Positions 11,780-25,074 of a DNA stretch of 64,000 nucleotides are shown here, piece after piece. Made by a program: the position numbers and the translations under genes. Each line of letters opens with the position of its first letter. Position 1 is the first letter of the stretch. Source of the DNA: Polytrichum commune (lineage: Eukaryota > Streptophyta > Polytrichopsida > Polytrichales > Polytrichaceae); contig OX485803.1 in the NCBI GenBank assembly GCA_950295325.1, positions 48,623,554-48,687,553 of the forward strand. The letters run 5' to 3'. Under the pieces are notes generated by a model. That model searched no databases, had not been told where the DNA came from, and saw only the letters and a list, made by a program, of their open reading frames with translations.

Positions 11780-12541
11780 TCATGATGTTGCCCAAATTTT
11801 ACCCAAGTTCTTGATATTGAATTCCAAAGATCAACACACAATTTCATAGCCAACAGATTTAGTCATGAGTGTTACTCTTCGCCTCACAACCTAATATGCC
11901 ATGCTTCCTAAATTATCTAAAGAATCCGTATTGCCCTCAACCTCAATCCTACTGCAGCTACTTTGTGATTACTCCTTGATTAATATAAAAAAGAGTAAAG
12001 GAATTGTGTGGGACTCTTGTGAACACTTTTTATAGAATTCTTCCAGACACATGTATTCTCCAAATATCTACCATCATGAGAACTATTTTAATTTTTTTGT
12101 GAGACTAAAGTACGAATTAAATTGAACGATCACCCCATGATCACAAGTCAGACCAAACTTATGCTTTGATAAGTGGTGATCTATATGTCAACTGAGTGCA
12201 TGCAGAAATTAGGGCATATTATCTTTTAATTAAAGAGTCAACACGAACCTCTAGCTAAATCTATGTTAATATGTTGCATCAAAATAAATCCGATAACGTG
12301 TGTTGATGGGAATCAACAAGACCCTTTGCGTTTGAATCTTTAATTACATAACTCCACACCCATAACTTGCAAAAGCATGGAATCCACCAAAATGGAAAAG
12401 CACAATAACAAGTAGCGATGATATGTATTATGCTCGGGTGCACATCATGACAAGAAGTTGACCTCCTGTCAACACGGTTGACACAGGATGATATGTTCCC
12501 ATAGTCAATGCGCAAATTGAAGTGGATTGTACCATTTGATG
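11780..12541 (+). pseudogene. Decayed GRP unit: promoter remnant without a gene
   Basis: 11780-12540 aligns with 33116-34310, the region upstream of the exon-1 pseudogene at 34530. The W-box pair is intact at 12458-12472 with a third core at 12478-12482, but homology stops near 12541 where the dispersed repeat begins. TATA, exon 1 and exon 2 are missing. About 900 bp present in the other copy (32200-33110) is absent at the junction near 11780. Confidence 0.6.
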
Positions 12542-12559
12542 GTGCATGGATTGTCTTGA

Positions 12560-13430
12560 GCTCAAGACAATGCTCATGAGCCTTTCCTAGCATGTTCAAG
12601 ATATGCACTAAGATGTAGTAATAGTAATGGGTAGAATCATACTACAATTATCTAAAATCAAAACTTAACTTGATCTTTCAATTTGACATAGACATATTGG
12701 GAACATCACATGAGCCATTTTATGTTTGAAATTCCAACACTGCATTTACCAATACAATGGCAATTAGGCATTACTAAGATGACTTCATACATATGTATAT
12801 GAAGACATTGTGAAAGCCATTAGTTGAAAATGAGGCACATTTTGTGTTGGAATATCCCCTATATAAGTCCATAAGAGATAGGTTTGCATTATTATTTGAG
12901 AATGTAATCTTATGGAGGCTCAAGTCTTTCTTTCAATTACATGACCAAGTCGGCATTCGTCTCTATCTCATGGAGGCTACCACACTCCGCCACTCTAGAG
13001 AATTAGCTAATTTGGAAACCATCACGATGTACTTTCAATTCCATTCGGGGTGATTTCATTAGTTAATTCCATGTGAACAATTCCATGTGTTTTATAAACA
13101 TTCAGAATAAAAAAGTGATCATGGCTCATATTGTGTTTCCATTACATCAATATTTCAGATTGAAAGAGCAGGTCAGCTCCAATACAGGACACCTCAAGCT
13201 ATATCATTGCCATATGATTTCCAAATAGAGATTTTCATTTTCATAATCGAAGGCTCATGAGGCAATTTGAACATCTTTAAATTCAGATGGTGAGGAGCAG
13301 GTCCGCCCTTCTTGAATGCCTTGATCACATCACTGCCTGGTTACACATGCAAATAGTCTGCACTTTATTCCTGCTTCTGCCTGTTCACTCAAACAATATG
13401 GGCCATGGACACACAAATCACTTGAATCTT
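12560..13430 (-). repeat. Dispersed repeat, inverted copy (left arm)
   Basis: This is the reverse complement of sequence at 14498-15180 (inner part) and of 35780-36650. Matching landmarks are the 69-codon frame at 12844 and its counterpart on the minus strand at 14682-15065, both with MLEYPLYKS and DRFA. The conserved frame suggests the repeat once carried coding sequence, but I recognise no protein. Confidence 0.75.
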
Positions 13431-13632
13431 TAATCTACAAGTATCGGTCACCAAAGGATCAAGACCGGTTGAAGACTCAAGAAAGCCAATATTGATCTAG
13501 AATTTCATTCTTGGTAACCGGGAGGAGGAGGTTAGTAGGTGGACCCAAATTAGAGAAGATGGGAGTAATTAGTTGGCACATACAAACCCTTCCCCACCAT
13601 ATTTCCCTCTACATTTGGATGGTTCGTCCTTA

Positions 13633-14292
13633 CGGTAATCTCCCGCTTAAGTATGCACTTTGAACCAGAGCCGTTGGTGGGCATTAGTTGTTAGGTGCAT
13701 GCTTTACTCATATCTCTTTCTATACCCTCTGATTCGATGAATTGCAATGGGAAACAGATGAAACATGAGGCAACCGGCTCCACCAAAGCCCAACGATGTG
13801 AAATCAAAAAAATTGAGCAATTTTTTAAATATCGATGACGCAAACCACAAGAATTTTGTGTTGTTATGTTGGGGGACGTTGATGGAGTTGTGGAAACAAT
13901 GCGAATTGAAGAAGAACCACCTATCGATGTCAAAATCCAACTATTGAGACGTTTGATGAATTTGAAAGTGCTATCGACTTCAAAGACTTTGAAGCTCTAT
14001 ACAACACTGTCCTCAACATCGACGACCAATTGCTTTGCTCCGATGTTCAAACGGAAGTTGGATAGATGTATGATGAATTGCAATGATCATTTGAGACGTT
14101 TCAGTGGAACCTTAACAAACTAACATTGAATGTCAAGCGTAAAATAATCATGCATTCGCGACAAATGACTTTGCATGACATTTTCAAACAATGAAGTATG
14201 AACCCTATTCAATTTTTTTTTGTCAAAACTATTACACACTTAACCGGGATGCATACTTAAACAAATGCGTACTTAAGTGAGGGATTTCTGCA
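13633..14292. mobile_element. Terminal-inverted-repeat insertion in the dispersed repeat
   Basis: The left end GTAATCTCCCGCTTAAGTAT matches the inverted right end (AAATCCCTCACTTAAGTACG). The paralogous repeat at about 35560-35580 lacks this stretch, with GTTCGTCCTTA running straight into the right flank, so an empty site supports an insertion. The termini are uncertain by a few bases and a TTA duplication is possible. An 85-codon frame inside (13866-14123) is not recognised. Confidence 0.5.
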
Positions 14293-14299
14293 TTTACAC

Positions 14300-15180
14300 T
14301 AATATATGGGGGTGAGCGGCCTACATGGAAACTCTCCCCTACACACTATGAATGTGTGCTCCCACCACCAATGTGGCAAATACTCTAAATTCTTTCAACT
14401 TGAGGAGCAGAAAATTTATGATTCAGTAGTCCAGGGACATTTGCTTCTTCTTTTTCTTACTGGCAGCAGAGTGCAGTGTACAATATTCTAGAGTAAAGCA
14501 AGGGATTTGTGTGTCCATGGCCCATATTGTTTGAGCAGACAGGCAGAAGCAGGAATAAAAAGCAGACTATTTGCAAACATGACCAGGCAGTGATCTGATC
14601 AAGGCATTCAAGAAGGGCGAACCTGCTTCTTACCATCTGACTTAGAGATGTTCAATCATGCCTCATGAACCTTGAATGAAACTAAGAAAGCAAAAATTTC
14701 TGAGAAATCATATGGCAATGATATGGATTGAGGTGTCCTGTATTAGAGCTGACCTGCTCTTTCAATCTGAAATATTGATGTAATGGAAACACCATATGAG
14801 CCATAGTCTTTTTTTTCTTTTTTTTTAAATGTTTATAAAAACACATAGAATTGTTCGATTCACTAATGAATGACCCCAAATGGGACTGAAAGTACATCAT
14901 GACAGTTTTATTGGAGTGGCGGAGTGAAGTAGCCTCCGTGAGATAGACGCAAATGTGAACTTGGTCTTTTAATTGGAAGAAAGACTTCAGGCTTTGTAAG
15001 GCTATATTCTCAAATAGTGATGCAAACCTATCTCTCATGGATTTGTATAGGGGATATTCTAACACGAAACTTGCCTCATTTTCAACTAATGATTTTCACA
15101 ATGTGTTCATATACATGTGCTTTGAAGGTAATTAGGCATCTTAGTTATGCCTAATTGCCATGTATATATGTATTGGTAAT
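14300..15180 (+). repeat. Dispersed repeat, direct copy (right arm)
   Basis: Homologous to 35585-36460 in the same direction and, more weakly, to 22200-22700 and 37760-38350. With 12560-13430 it forms large inverted arms (roughly 680 bp) around a 1.1-kb centre. Homology to 35-36 kb ends near 15180, just before the copia-related sequence starts. Confidence 0.7.
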
Positions 15181-15199
15181 GATAAGAATTCTCTCTCTC

Positions 15200-18100
15200 T
15201 CCATGAAACTACAAAGCCTTGACAACTACATCATGTATAGTTACAAAGTCAAGATAAATTTTCTCCAAGAAGGACTTTGAAAATGCGTGGAAGATGTCAA
15301 AGATGTAGATTTTGGAAGTACAAGTCCAAAAAGCATGGGAAGAGTAACCATGACCACCCACCAACCTATCTACAACTCCAATGAATAGAGGTACAAAATT
15401 TGACAAATCATCATCATCATCATCAAGATGATATCTTGCTTAGTGTTGAGTCGATGACAAATCCAGATCAAATCGGGTTGAGACTCAAAAACACTTGTGA
15501 CGTGCAAAGTTCTTCAAAAATACTAGCTCTCAAATAAGAGTTTTTCTCATCGCGATTACCTGAAGGAAAAAGGATAACAAACCAAGTTCAAAAGACCAAT
15601 ATTTTGAAAACCCAAATCGTTGGGTTAGGATTAACTGTGGCAGATGAAAACTTAAAGAGGGACAATTTTACCTACTTATGGAGAACTAGAAGCTATGTTA
15701 CTAAAGGAGGATGTGAGCAAAACCATCGAGAAAAAGAAGAGGAAGAAGAGAATATCATGTGCATAAGAAGAAGCTTTAGAGGAAGAGGATCTTATCGAGG
15801 CAAATGTATTAGAGGAGGGCGATCAAGGTATATGGCATTTTCCTCCAACATATTCACCAAAACACAATCCTCGGCCTTCTAGTACTACACTTGTCAAAAA
15901 CCTAGACATCTAGCCTAGGATTGCCTCGAGTCCAAGTTTGAATATCATATTAAGACCTTGCATGATTAGTTTGTAATGATGAAACATGGAGGAAGAGAAG
16001 CTGCTCACCTGACTGAAGACATTGAATCAAAATATATCAACATGTGCAAGGCCACATTCACCACAAATGAGGAGGAGTGGTTCTTGGATTCGGGGCCACC
16101 TCATAGGAAACAAAATATTAGTGGTAGAGTTAGAATCCTCCTTCCACAACGACTGTTAGACTAGCAGGAGACCAAGGGATGCCTATCCTTGGACAAACAA
16201 GGTAGTGTAACTGTCACAAACATTTTAAGAGATATGAAAAAAACAAAAATAAAATGTACTCTATGTGCCTTGTGTTTGCAGTATTTTACTCTTAGTAGGC
16301 AAACTTACGGATCTAGGTCACTCAGTCTTGTTCAATTTCAAAACATCACTTCATCTTTGAAAATATAAACTAGAAAATGTATGCATACAAGGAATGAGGG
16401 ATCCTAAGAATAGACTTTACAAAATAGGGAAAGCATCCTACGTGAATTTAGCATTGTTCAATAAAGGAAATACACAACATGAGATAAGAAGAAGGGCAAA
16501 GGAATCACATACCTTTAGAAGAAGCAACATCCAAAGGAACAAGCCCAACAACCTCATAGGAAGGGAGGCAACCCGACAACAACAAATGACCAACACCTCT
16601 CGAACTCAAAGATTGAGTTGTGGCATCGAAGGATTGGCCACATAAACTACCATAGTTTTTATCACATGGCGAACATGGGCTTGGTAACAGGAAGTTTGAA
16701 AGTTCCATTACTCAAGAAAGTGTTCACTTCATGCATGCTCCGGAAAATTCACAAGGAAAAAATCCCAAAGTACAAAACAATGTCCACAACTTGTCCACTT
16801 CAAATGATCCACTCGAACCTATGTGGTCCAATGCCAATCATTTCCAAAACAAAAAGTAAGTTTATTCTCACCTTTGTGGATGATTTTTCACGGAAAATGT
16901 TGCTATTTTTTATGGCATAGAAATCTTAGACTTTTGAGGTGCTTAAATAATTCCAAGCTCTAGTCACGGGTAGATTACTTAGTGCATTTTAAAAAGGACG
17001 TGCGGCATAATATAGAGAGGATTAAAATCATTTGAAATAAAAATTATAAAGGAATTCCAAATAATGAAGGGGCCATTAAATGTAGACAATCCCATTATAA
17101 GTAAGTTAGATGGACATAAAATGTGGGCCATTATTTTTTTGTAAAATTAATATAGGGGCTGAAGATAAGGATCCTAGAAGGTATGTTTAGTATGGTATGT
17201 AAATGGGTTTAGGACTCACGGGGATGGATGATAATTGGGATTTCCGTCTGTCCAAAAATGGATGAAAAGGGAACGCGCCGTCATTAAAAGGAATATAGAG
17301 TACAAAAAATTGCAGTGACTTGGACAATATAAGTAATGGAAGGTTGCAAACAAATGGGCCAGTTTTGAAATTTAAGTAATTATAGGGAGGCTTTAATTCA
17401 ACCCTTGAAGGTAAATAGCCCCAAAACAAAAAAACCCCAGCTGCACGTGGTGCACAAAAATGCCTTAGAGTGATCTACCCGTGGCTCTAGTTGAGACCAC
17501 ATGTAGGAGAATTAAGAGTCTTACATTAGATAGGGGAGGCAAATACTTACCAAACATTTTTTCAACATATTACCAAACTCATGGTTTCCATTGGCAATTA
17601 TTGCCAGGATACAACTCTCACCAAAATGGCCTAGCAGAAAGAAGAACAACTCAATACTAGAAATTGGTATTAGGAACATTGTTGCAAGCACCAAGATTCC
17701 CAAATACTTGTGGGAAGAGGTAACAAAACTATGAACTATATTCATAATAGATCCCAACCAAGGCGCTAAAAATTAAGAACACCAAAGGATATTTTTTAGG
17801 AATCCATCCTAATCTTCGTCATCTCAAGGTGATTGGGTGTGTAGCCTTTTTCCATATACCATCAAACAAATGAGGCAAATTATGACCAAAATTTATCCTT
17901 GCAATACTTGTTGGATATGACGAGACAAGCAAAGCTTATAATTGCTACAACCCTGCAACCAAAAGAATTATCATTAGTCAAGACGTACACTTTGACAATA
18001 AAAGTTTTGACCTTGGAACATCATAAATTATAGAACCACTCCTACACAAGCTACTACATGCCAAAAATGAAGAACCAAGTAGTACCACAAATGAAGCATG

Positions 18101-19925
18101 TACGACAATAGACATCAATTGCAAAACACAACTTAAATGTCAAGGAGTCACCTTACCAAAAGTGGATGGTAATACCGAAGAAGCATTCCCACCACCACAA
18201 CCACATGTAGAACCTCCTACACCAACGGTCATCCACCTATTAGAAGATCTCACTGACTCAAGAAACAAAACGTCGAACTCGATGGCTATCATGTGTACGT
18301 ATGAACGGGCAACTTCAATGAATGCGTTAAACAAACGTAGAAATGTGAAGAACGAGCAAATGAGCAAGAAAAATATGAAAACCTCTTACACCAACTAACT
18401 TGTGGAGGAAGAAACGTAGAAATGAATGCATATGACGTTACTTATGATGAAGCTTGCAAGGACCATGGTTGGAGGCAGGCGATGCTAGAAAATGTGAAGT
18501 CATTATGGAAAAATGACACTTATACCTTGGAACCCCTACCACCCAGGAAGAAAGCATTGAACTGTTGATGTGTGTTCAAACTAGAAGATGGCCTAGGCAA
18601 ACACATTCTATCAAGACATTTAGGTTGGTTGTCAAAGGCTTTGAACAAAAGAAATGAATAGACTTCACAAAACCTTTATAACTATCATCAAATAGACCAT
18701 TTTTAGAGTTGTCGTAGCCATTGCAGTGGACCATCCCCACCCCCCCCCCATGAACGTCAAAATTGCTTTCTTGAATGGGTTCCTCAAAGAACAAGTTTTC
18801 ATGAAGGAACCACTAGGATTCATGATAGGAGAATATGACAAACTAGTTTGTAGACTCAACAAATCTTTGTATGGCCTTAAACAATCCCCCGAACATGGTA
18901 CGAATGCATTGACTCAGAACTTAGAAGACTAGGGATGCATAGAAGCAGCTCGGATGGGAATCTCTACTATCTAAGCAAAGAGGGAAACACATTAGTACTA
19001 ATGATATATGTAGATGACATATTCATCACATGAAGTTGCAACCAACTCATCACATGGATAAAGATGTTTCTACACAAACAAATCAACATGAAAGACCTTG
19101 GGCCAATTCAGAGATATTTTGGGAGTTTCGTTTGAAAGCAACCCTTGTGGCACCTTCATATACCAATGAGATTATGCCAAGTCTATCCTTCTCGATTTCA
19201 ACATGGCAAATTGCAAACCAACACCCACACAACTTCCTGAAGGTACTGTCTTGGGCATTGATAGGCAATCCTTCCCAATAGGTGCCAACTATTATTGCAA
19301 GTTTGTGGGAAAATTCATCTTTCTCACTGTAACAAAACTCAATCTTGCGCGTGCAATCAACCATGTTAGCAACTACATGGCAAATCCACAGGGGGGGCAC
19401 CTCAATGCAATCAAACACATTTTTTGATACATACAAGGAACCTATGACTACGGACTTACCTACATGTATGCTCAATATGAGCATACATTTTCACCATAGG
19501 TGGGGGTCCAGTCAGTTGACAAAGCACGAGACAACCAATTATCTTTCAATCTTCAATAGAATCTAATACCAAGCACTTAGCAACGGAGTTCAAGAGGCAA
19601 TTTGATTCAAACAGTCGGTATTAAAACTTCAGGTGCTTTCACCTCATTCAATCCTCCACAACCCCACTCTCAGCATTCATACTTTTTGTGATAGCCAAGG
19701 AGCAATGAAACTAGCTCAAAATCTAGTTTTTCACGCACGATCCAAACACATTAGAACTCATTATCACTTCATGAGAGAGAGAGTTTTGGAGGGAGAGATC
19801 ACGCTAAAATACATTAGCACGATTTGCCAACCAACAAACACACTCACCAAACCCTTGAGAAGAAAGAAATTTAGTGAGCGTAGAAAAACCCTAGGCATAC
19901 AGAGCCAGGTCGAATTCCAATAAAT
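15200..19925 (+). mobile_element. Decayed Ty1/copia retrotransposon, internal region
   Basis: Domains occur in copia order across several frames. There is a Gag zinc-knuckle relic (CQKPRHLA then stop then DC, near 15890), a protease site WFLDSG (about 16080), a GAG-pre-integrase motif ELWHRRIGH (about 16615), integrase core parts HSNLCGPM and DDFSRK (16810-16890), LDRGGKY and NGLAER (17526-17640), reverse transcriptase with intact YVDD at 19007-19018, and an RNase H tail (FCDSQGA, HIRTHYHF, TKPL) at 19690-19860. Stops and frameshifts occur throughout, the first integrase Asp is Asn, and a MITE splits the integrase. I found no LTR pair, primer-binding site or polypurine tract, so this is a non-autonomous, probably truncated relic. 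Confidence 0.85.
16965..17483. mobile_element. hAT-like MITE inserted in the copia integrase
   Basis: Left terminus CACGGGTAGATTAC and inverted right terminus CACGGGTAGATCAC (13 of 14 identical). The perfect 8-bp duplication GCTCTAGT flanks it at 16957-16964 and 17484-17491. Removing the element and one duplicate rejoins the copia integrase reading (FQALV then ETTCRRIKSL). No coding capacity. The family has a second, partial copy at 1266-1464. Confidence 0.88.
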
Positions 19926-21240
19926 AGATAAAATAAAATGAAATAAACACTTGGACTTTGATGATACAATAATCTTTAGAGGAGCTAGCAAAACCTTCTG
20001 CGGCAGAAGAGGAGAGGAAGAAGAACGTTTAAAATTGTTAGGACTGTGCAATTTTTTGGCAGCTCATAAAATGTATAGAATAAAAATAAAGATGTCAAAA
20101 GGGAAGCAGCGGAAGCCTCATCTCCGAAGTATTAACTTGAAAATGAAATGGTAGATTTACGGGCTCAAGCCAGATGTCAGAATGGCCAAGGCATTACAAA
20201 GAGCGTGCTAGCTGCTGCTTCTAAGGTCAGGTGGTTGAACGACAAGGAGAAAGCGGCTATGGAGACTCTACAGACAAGGAATTTGAAGCAGAATCAAAAC
20301 CTAAGGCAGATGAGAAGACGAAGCAAAGAGAAAGCCCCCTTCGCTCCAAAGACGAGATGATGAACAAAATTGAAAGCAGAGAATGCTAAAAAGGTCAAGC
20401 AATCAGAAGAAGAAGCCACGAGTATGGCATAAAAAAAACAAAGGGAACTCTTAGCTCAAGAAGACTCGATCGAGGCGGGAAGAGGACTCAAGGGGTGTAC
20501 CTTTCATAACACGTATGAGTATATGTGAGTGCACAAAAGGGGTATTGATTTGAACTTTTCTGTACTACGTATACATATGCTACATAAATATAACTCGTCG
20601 TTATGTACATGTACGGAGGACCCCAAGAAAATATACAACATTTGTATTTGTATGGTAGGGTCACTTATTGAAGCTTATTTATTTGGAAGTATGGAGGAGG
20701 CTGAGGAGTGTGATTATGATCACGAGTTGTTTGATGATTCTAGTGCACATGGTGGTAACAAGGAAAATTGTGCTGAAGAAGAAAATTCAAACGTGTGCAA
20801 GGATGTTATCTCAGACATGGAATTGATACAATCACACGTTGAGAATGATTTACATGAAGATGTGGAGTTGCACAGTGAGCTTCGACATGCTTTGGATGTT
20901 CTAATTGATAAACACGAGAATATTGAAATGCCCTCTCAATGTAATGTTAAAGTCCATTGTGACTTATGTAGAGGTAGGGGAGTCTAGAATTTTCAAAAGT
21001 ACACCTCATAGTCAATTGAACAAAACTCCAACTTTCTCTAAAGGTCAATTTACACAGACTAAGGCTCAGATATTATGTATGAAGCCTAAACTCCTTACCG
21101 CCGCAAACCATGATATTATGTTAAATCTTGGTATGATTGTGGAGTGTTTTTTTTAACACACCTAAAGCTAGAATTGTCCAAACATGTGGTAGACCAAAAA
21201 AATTAGCTCCAATTTAGGTTTGGTTTGTTGGTAGGGGTTA
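19926..21240 (+). other. Unrecognised open frames after the copia element
   Basis: Three adjacent frames look more coding-like than the surroundings: 19951-20154, 20148-20360 (lysine/arginine/glutamine-rich, with KVRWLNDKEKAAMETLQTRN) and 20529-20987 (152 codons, acidic centre, ending HCDLCRGRG). They are in different frames, with breaks between them. I cannot assign a family. They could be remains of another mobile element or a broken host gene. Confidence 0.3.
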
Positions 21241-22960
21241 TGTGATGTGTAGAAAATTTGGTAATCATTGGTATATGATTACCTATGACAATCACACTGC
21301 ACTTGTCATGGTGTTGCCAATATTTTACCCAAATTTTTGTTATTAGAATCCAAAGATCAAGACATAATTTCAAGGCCAAGAAATTCAATCAACTCCCCAA
21401 CTACTATGAGCATGACATGATCACTTTTCAATTCACTACATGTCCAAGGCTTCCTAAAATTTCTAAGAAAATCAATAGGGCCCTTAATCTCAATCTTACT
21501 ATAGCTACATATTCTTAAGACTTATAATTAACTTGTAGAATGCACACTATCACATTAGTAATAGAGTTGTCTTGTGAGTGTTTCTTCCGGATTTCTTCCA
21601 TATACAAGTGTATTTCAAAAATGTCTTTCATCGTGGTGGCTATTTCTATTTGAGATGAGATGAAAGCAAGGATTAAACCAAATGGTCAAAGAGTAAGACC
21701 AAACTTATGTTTTGATGATGTGGTGATCTATATTACGTCAAAGTGCATGTAAAAATATTGGCATATTAATTAGTTAATTTAAGAGTTATCATGAACTTCT
21801 AGCTCAATCTATGTTATGTCGCATCAAAATAGGACCACCAAAAGGGTGCTAATGATATTCAATTTGTGTTTAAATCCTTATGTGCATGTCTCCACACTTA
21901 ATATAACTTGTTAAAGAGTGGAACCCACCATAATTGAAAAGCACAACAATTTAGGGATAATATTCTATCAGGTGCACATCCTCAAAAGAAGTCAAATCCT
22001 CTTCCATATTTTAAAGTTCAAATATAAATTCGATTAAGAATGTCTCAATAAGTATGATCCGAAATTGGTTTGGACGAATCAAAATGGCTTCCGGATCCCA
22101 GGGAAATTATACTACATGGGGATAGGCTAGTGACAATGAAGCTTGGTTTGATTAAACAACAACAATTTTGTGGTTGCTAATACTATATTCACCGCCAGAT
22201 GAATCTACCCACAAAGTACAATTCTCTGAGGCCGTGGCGTGCATGCCAACATAAGCAAAATTCACCATTAGTCCAAGTTGTTTTTTTCATTGTTCTCACT
22301 CTGAGCCAAGTGCAGTGTAAAATATTCCAGAGTAAAGCAAGAGATTACTGTATCCATAGCCCATATTGTTTGAGCGGACAAGTAGGAGCAAAAGTAAGAT
22401 GCAAACTAGTTGCAACAACCAAGAGGCAATGAATTGACCAAGGCATTATTACGAGGGTAGACATGCTCCTCATCATCTGACTTTGAAGATATGAAATATG
22501 CCTCATGAGCCCTAAACCAACCGGATGTCTATAGAAAACTAAAATGGCAATGATTTAGCATGCGTTGTTCAAAATTGGAGTTGACCTACTCTTTAAATCT
22601 GAAACATAAGATGAACTGGGAAAACCATATGAGCCATCCGTTTCTTTTTTAAAATTTAAGATTTTAATATCTCTCAAACATAAAATGGCGCATGTGGTGT
22701 TACATGTCTGTGTTAAATTGAATATAGTTGATTATTTATTTTGAACAATTACGGTATAACTCTACTGATTAATATCACTACATCTCACTCTAGAAAAGGC
22801 TCATGAACCATGTTCACTATTTTGACAAGCAACCTAGTCACCCACATATCAAGCTTGGTATCATTTGGCGCCCATATCTTCAAATGTTATCAATGACGAT
22901 CCCACTGGAAATATTTCTTTATGGAAATTTGAGTCCTAGATTAGTCTATGTACAAGTGAC
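21240..22960 (+). repeat. Diverged segmental copy of array flank and dispersed repeat
   Basis: This aligns in order with 36940-38640, starting at GATTACCTATGA and running to the GGAAATTTG before the hAT-like insertion. It includes a very decayed promoter trace near 21968 (GGTGCACATCCT then AAAGAAGTCAAATCCTC) corresponding to the W-box block. No gene is intact. Confidence 0.65.
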
Positions 22961-22962
22961 AT

Positions 22963-23986
22963 CAATGTCCGGGGAGAACTAGTATTTAGTGTAATGGCGG
23001 CCGGTTGGTTTTGTGAAGAGTCCGATTGAATTGGGAAAGTGGAGGATGTGAAACCGGTGATTTTAAAAATTAAAAAATGAATTTCAACCGGCAACCATTT
23101 TGAGGAGGAGGATTTATACCTGGATGAACTGTGAAATAGGCGGATTTCATCCGGTTTGATTCATCAAGGGCGGGATATCATCTGGTTCTAGGGTTTAGGT
23201 TATGTGTTTGTTGTAGGCTTGTAGCGATTTGGTGAATGACGGACAGGCAAAGCTTTGCTTCATTATTGTATTTCATTGTTGACGGCTAGCGTTTAGAATG
23301 TATTATGAGTGTGTCTATGGAAGATCTTCGTGGTGATCTTGATAACTTACTAATGGAAGCCATTATAGCTTTATGAAGGAACTCTACACAGTTTAGATGA
23401 TTGTTTTCACATCCACACAGATACCTTTCAGGGCGTTTTCTTGTTGAAGGTGAATGATACTGTTGATTTTGACTCTAACAGTTGATGAATTTCATTTTTG
23501 TATATAATATGGTATGTTAGGTTACTCATTTATCATGTTGTGGCCTCAAATCTAATATGAGGTTTTAAGACCTAGGTATGATATAAGATATGAGTAAATT
23601 CACGGCCATCAACCGGTTGATGGGTTATTTTAGGTTCAACTCCTACTATGGATAAATTGTTGATCATTGTTGTTGGATGTTGATATCATTACATATTATT
23701 GTTGTATGTTGATATGTTCTTTGAACGTTGTTGTTGAATGGTGTATGTTATTGGTAGACATAATTTTGCTACATTGGAAAACCGGCTTACTTGTCAATGC
23801 CCAAGTTTTTGGCCGGTTGTCATTACAATGAAGAGGAAATTAGCTGGCACTTGAAAAAAAATATAGGATATTGGCCGGTCTAAATTAATAGCAACAAGTT
23901 TGCAACCGGTCAAGCCCTGAAAAAACCGGTAGAAGTTGTGAAGGGCGGATTTTAGCTGGTTGAGCTCAAAAATCTCCCGAACCCTG
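22963..23986. mobile_element. hAT-like element, about 1 kb, non-coding
   Basis: Ends CAATGTCCGGGGAGA (left) and CAGGGTTCGGGAGA (right, inverted), flanked by the 8-bp duplication AGTGACAT at 22955-22962 and 23987-23994. The related copy near 38640 lacks the insertion. CCGGTT-type motifs recur many times inside in both directions. The minus-strand frame at 23794-24075 overruns the end and is not considered a gene. Confidence 0.8.
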
Positions 23987-24738
23987 AGTGACATTTGTGG
24001 CATATTGAAATAGACAAGTAGACAATTTCTAAATTTTGTCCACCTAAATTTGGAGAGCTGTGGTCTACTTAACAATACTATAATCTACCTTACAAAAGGA
24101 AAAGTTTAGTGTTGATAGTGCCCTTGATGAGGATGTCATCACTTCTTGATTCTTCTTATAGTTTTTGGAATCCTCACATACCCACACATATATATATAAT
24201 CAGCTCACCTAGTATTCAGTTAGTTCAAATGCAGTTTAAACCAATGCTTCAAATGGGCTAATTCAAATGGGGCTCCCTGTGACAACCCGATTGATTCGAA
24301 TTATCACTGGGTCAGACTGAACTTATATATGTGCCGATAAGCAGTGATCTATATGCGAAAGTGCATTCAGAAACTAGAAGAATATCAGTGAAAGTGTCAT
24401 GACAAACCTCCATCTAAACCTATGTTATCGTTAATTGCATCAAAACAGATCCGATGAAAGTGTGCTGATGGTAATGGGCAAAAGCCTTTTGTGTTGGTAC
24501 TTATATGTGCACCATGTCTTCACACTGCCTTGTTAAAGAGAGAACCAGAGTGGAACCCACCAGAATGGGAAAGCAGATTTACACGAGTTCCACTCCACGT
24601 GTATCCCAGGGGTCTCGGTGACCTTACATGAATTATTTGGCGGAGAAATAATAAAAATTCCTTCATCTCAAAAGAGAGCGGGTGTAGGGATGAACCGCAA
24701 TTCCTTCATGTTGATTACATTGCGATCATTTATATTCT

Positions 24739-24954
24739 GTTCGGTGCACATCCTGACAAGAAGTTGACCTCCTGTCAACGCGGTTGACAAGGGAGGACAT
24801 GCCCCCAAAGTCAATGTGCAAATTGGACTGGATCGTACCGTTCGATGATTTGGAGGAGCTGCAGCTCCGAAGCTAATCAATTGCCTTTGTGGCTCCGAAG
24901 GTGATCGATCGGTGAACGTGCATGCCTGGAGAGGTAGTGATGTGCACTATATAA
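24739..24954 (+). promoter_or_regulatory. W-box pair and TATA box of GRP4
   Basis: TTGACCTCCTGTCAA lies at 24764-24778, a third TTGAC at 24784-24788, and TATATAA at 24948-24954, 184 bp after the start of the pair. The third W-box core is intact here, unlike in GRP1. Confidence 0.68.
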
Positions 24955-25074
24955 GCTCGGGGGACTCTGCCTTCTCCTTCATTCAAACAGCACCATCGAC
25001 CTGGCTGCTCTTCACTGGCTCCGCACTTCTGCCCAGAACTGAATCAACTCCCAGCTACCAATTCGACAATCTCG

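Noticed and set aside
12560-24000. LTR pair flanking the copia internal region
   Set aside because: No direct repeat with TG...CA ends was seen on the two sides. The repeats present are inverted or belong to another family.
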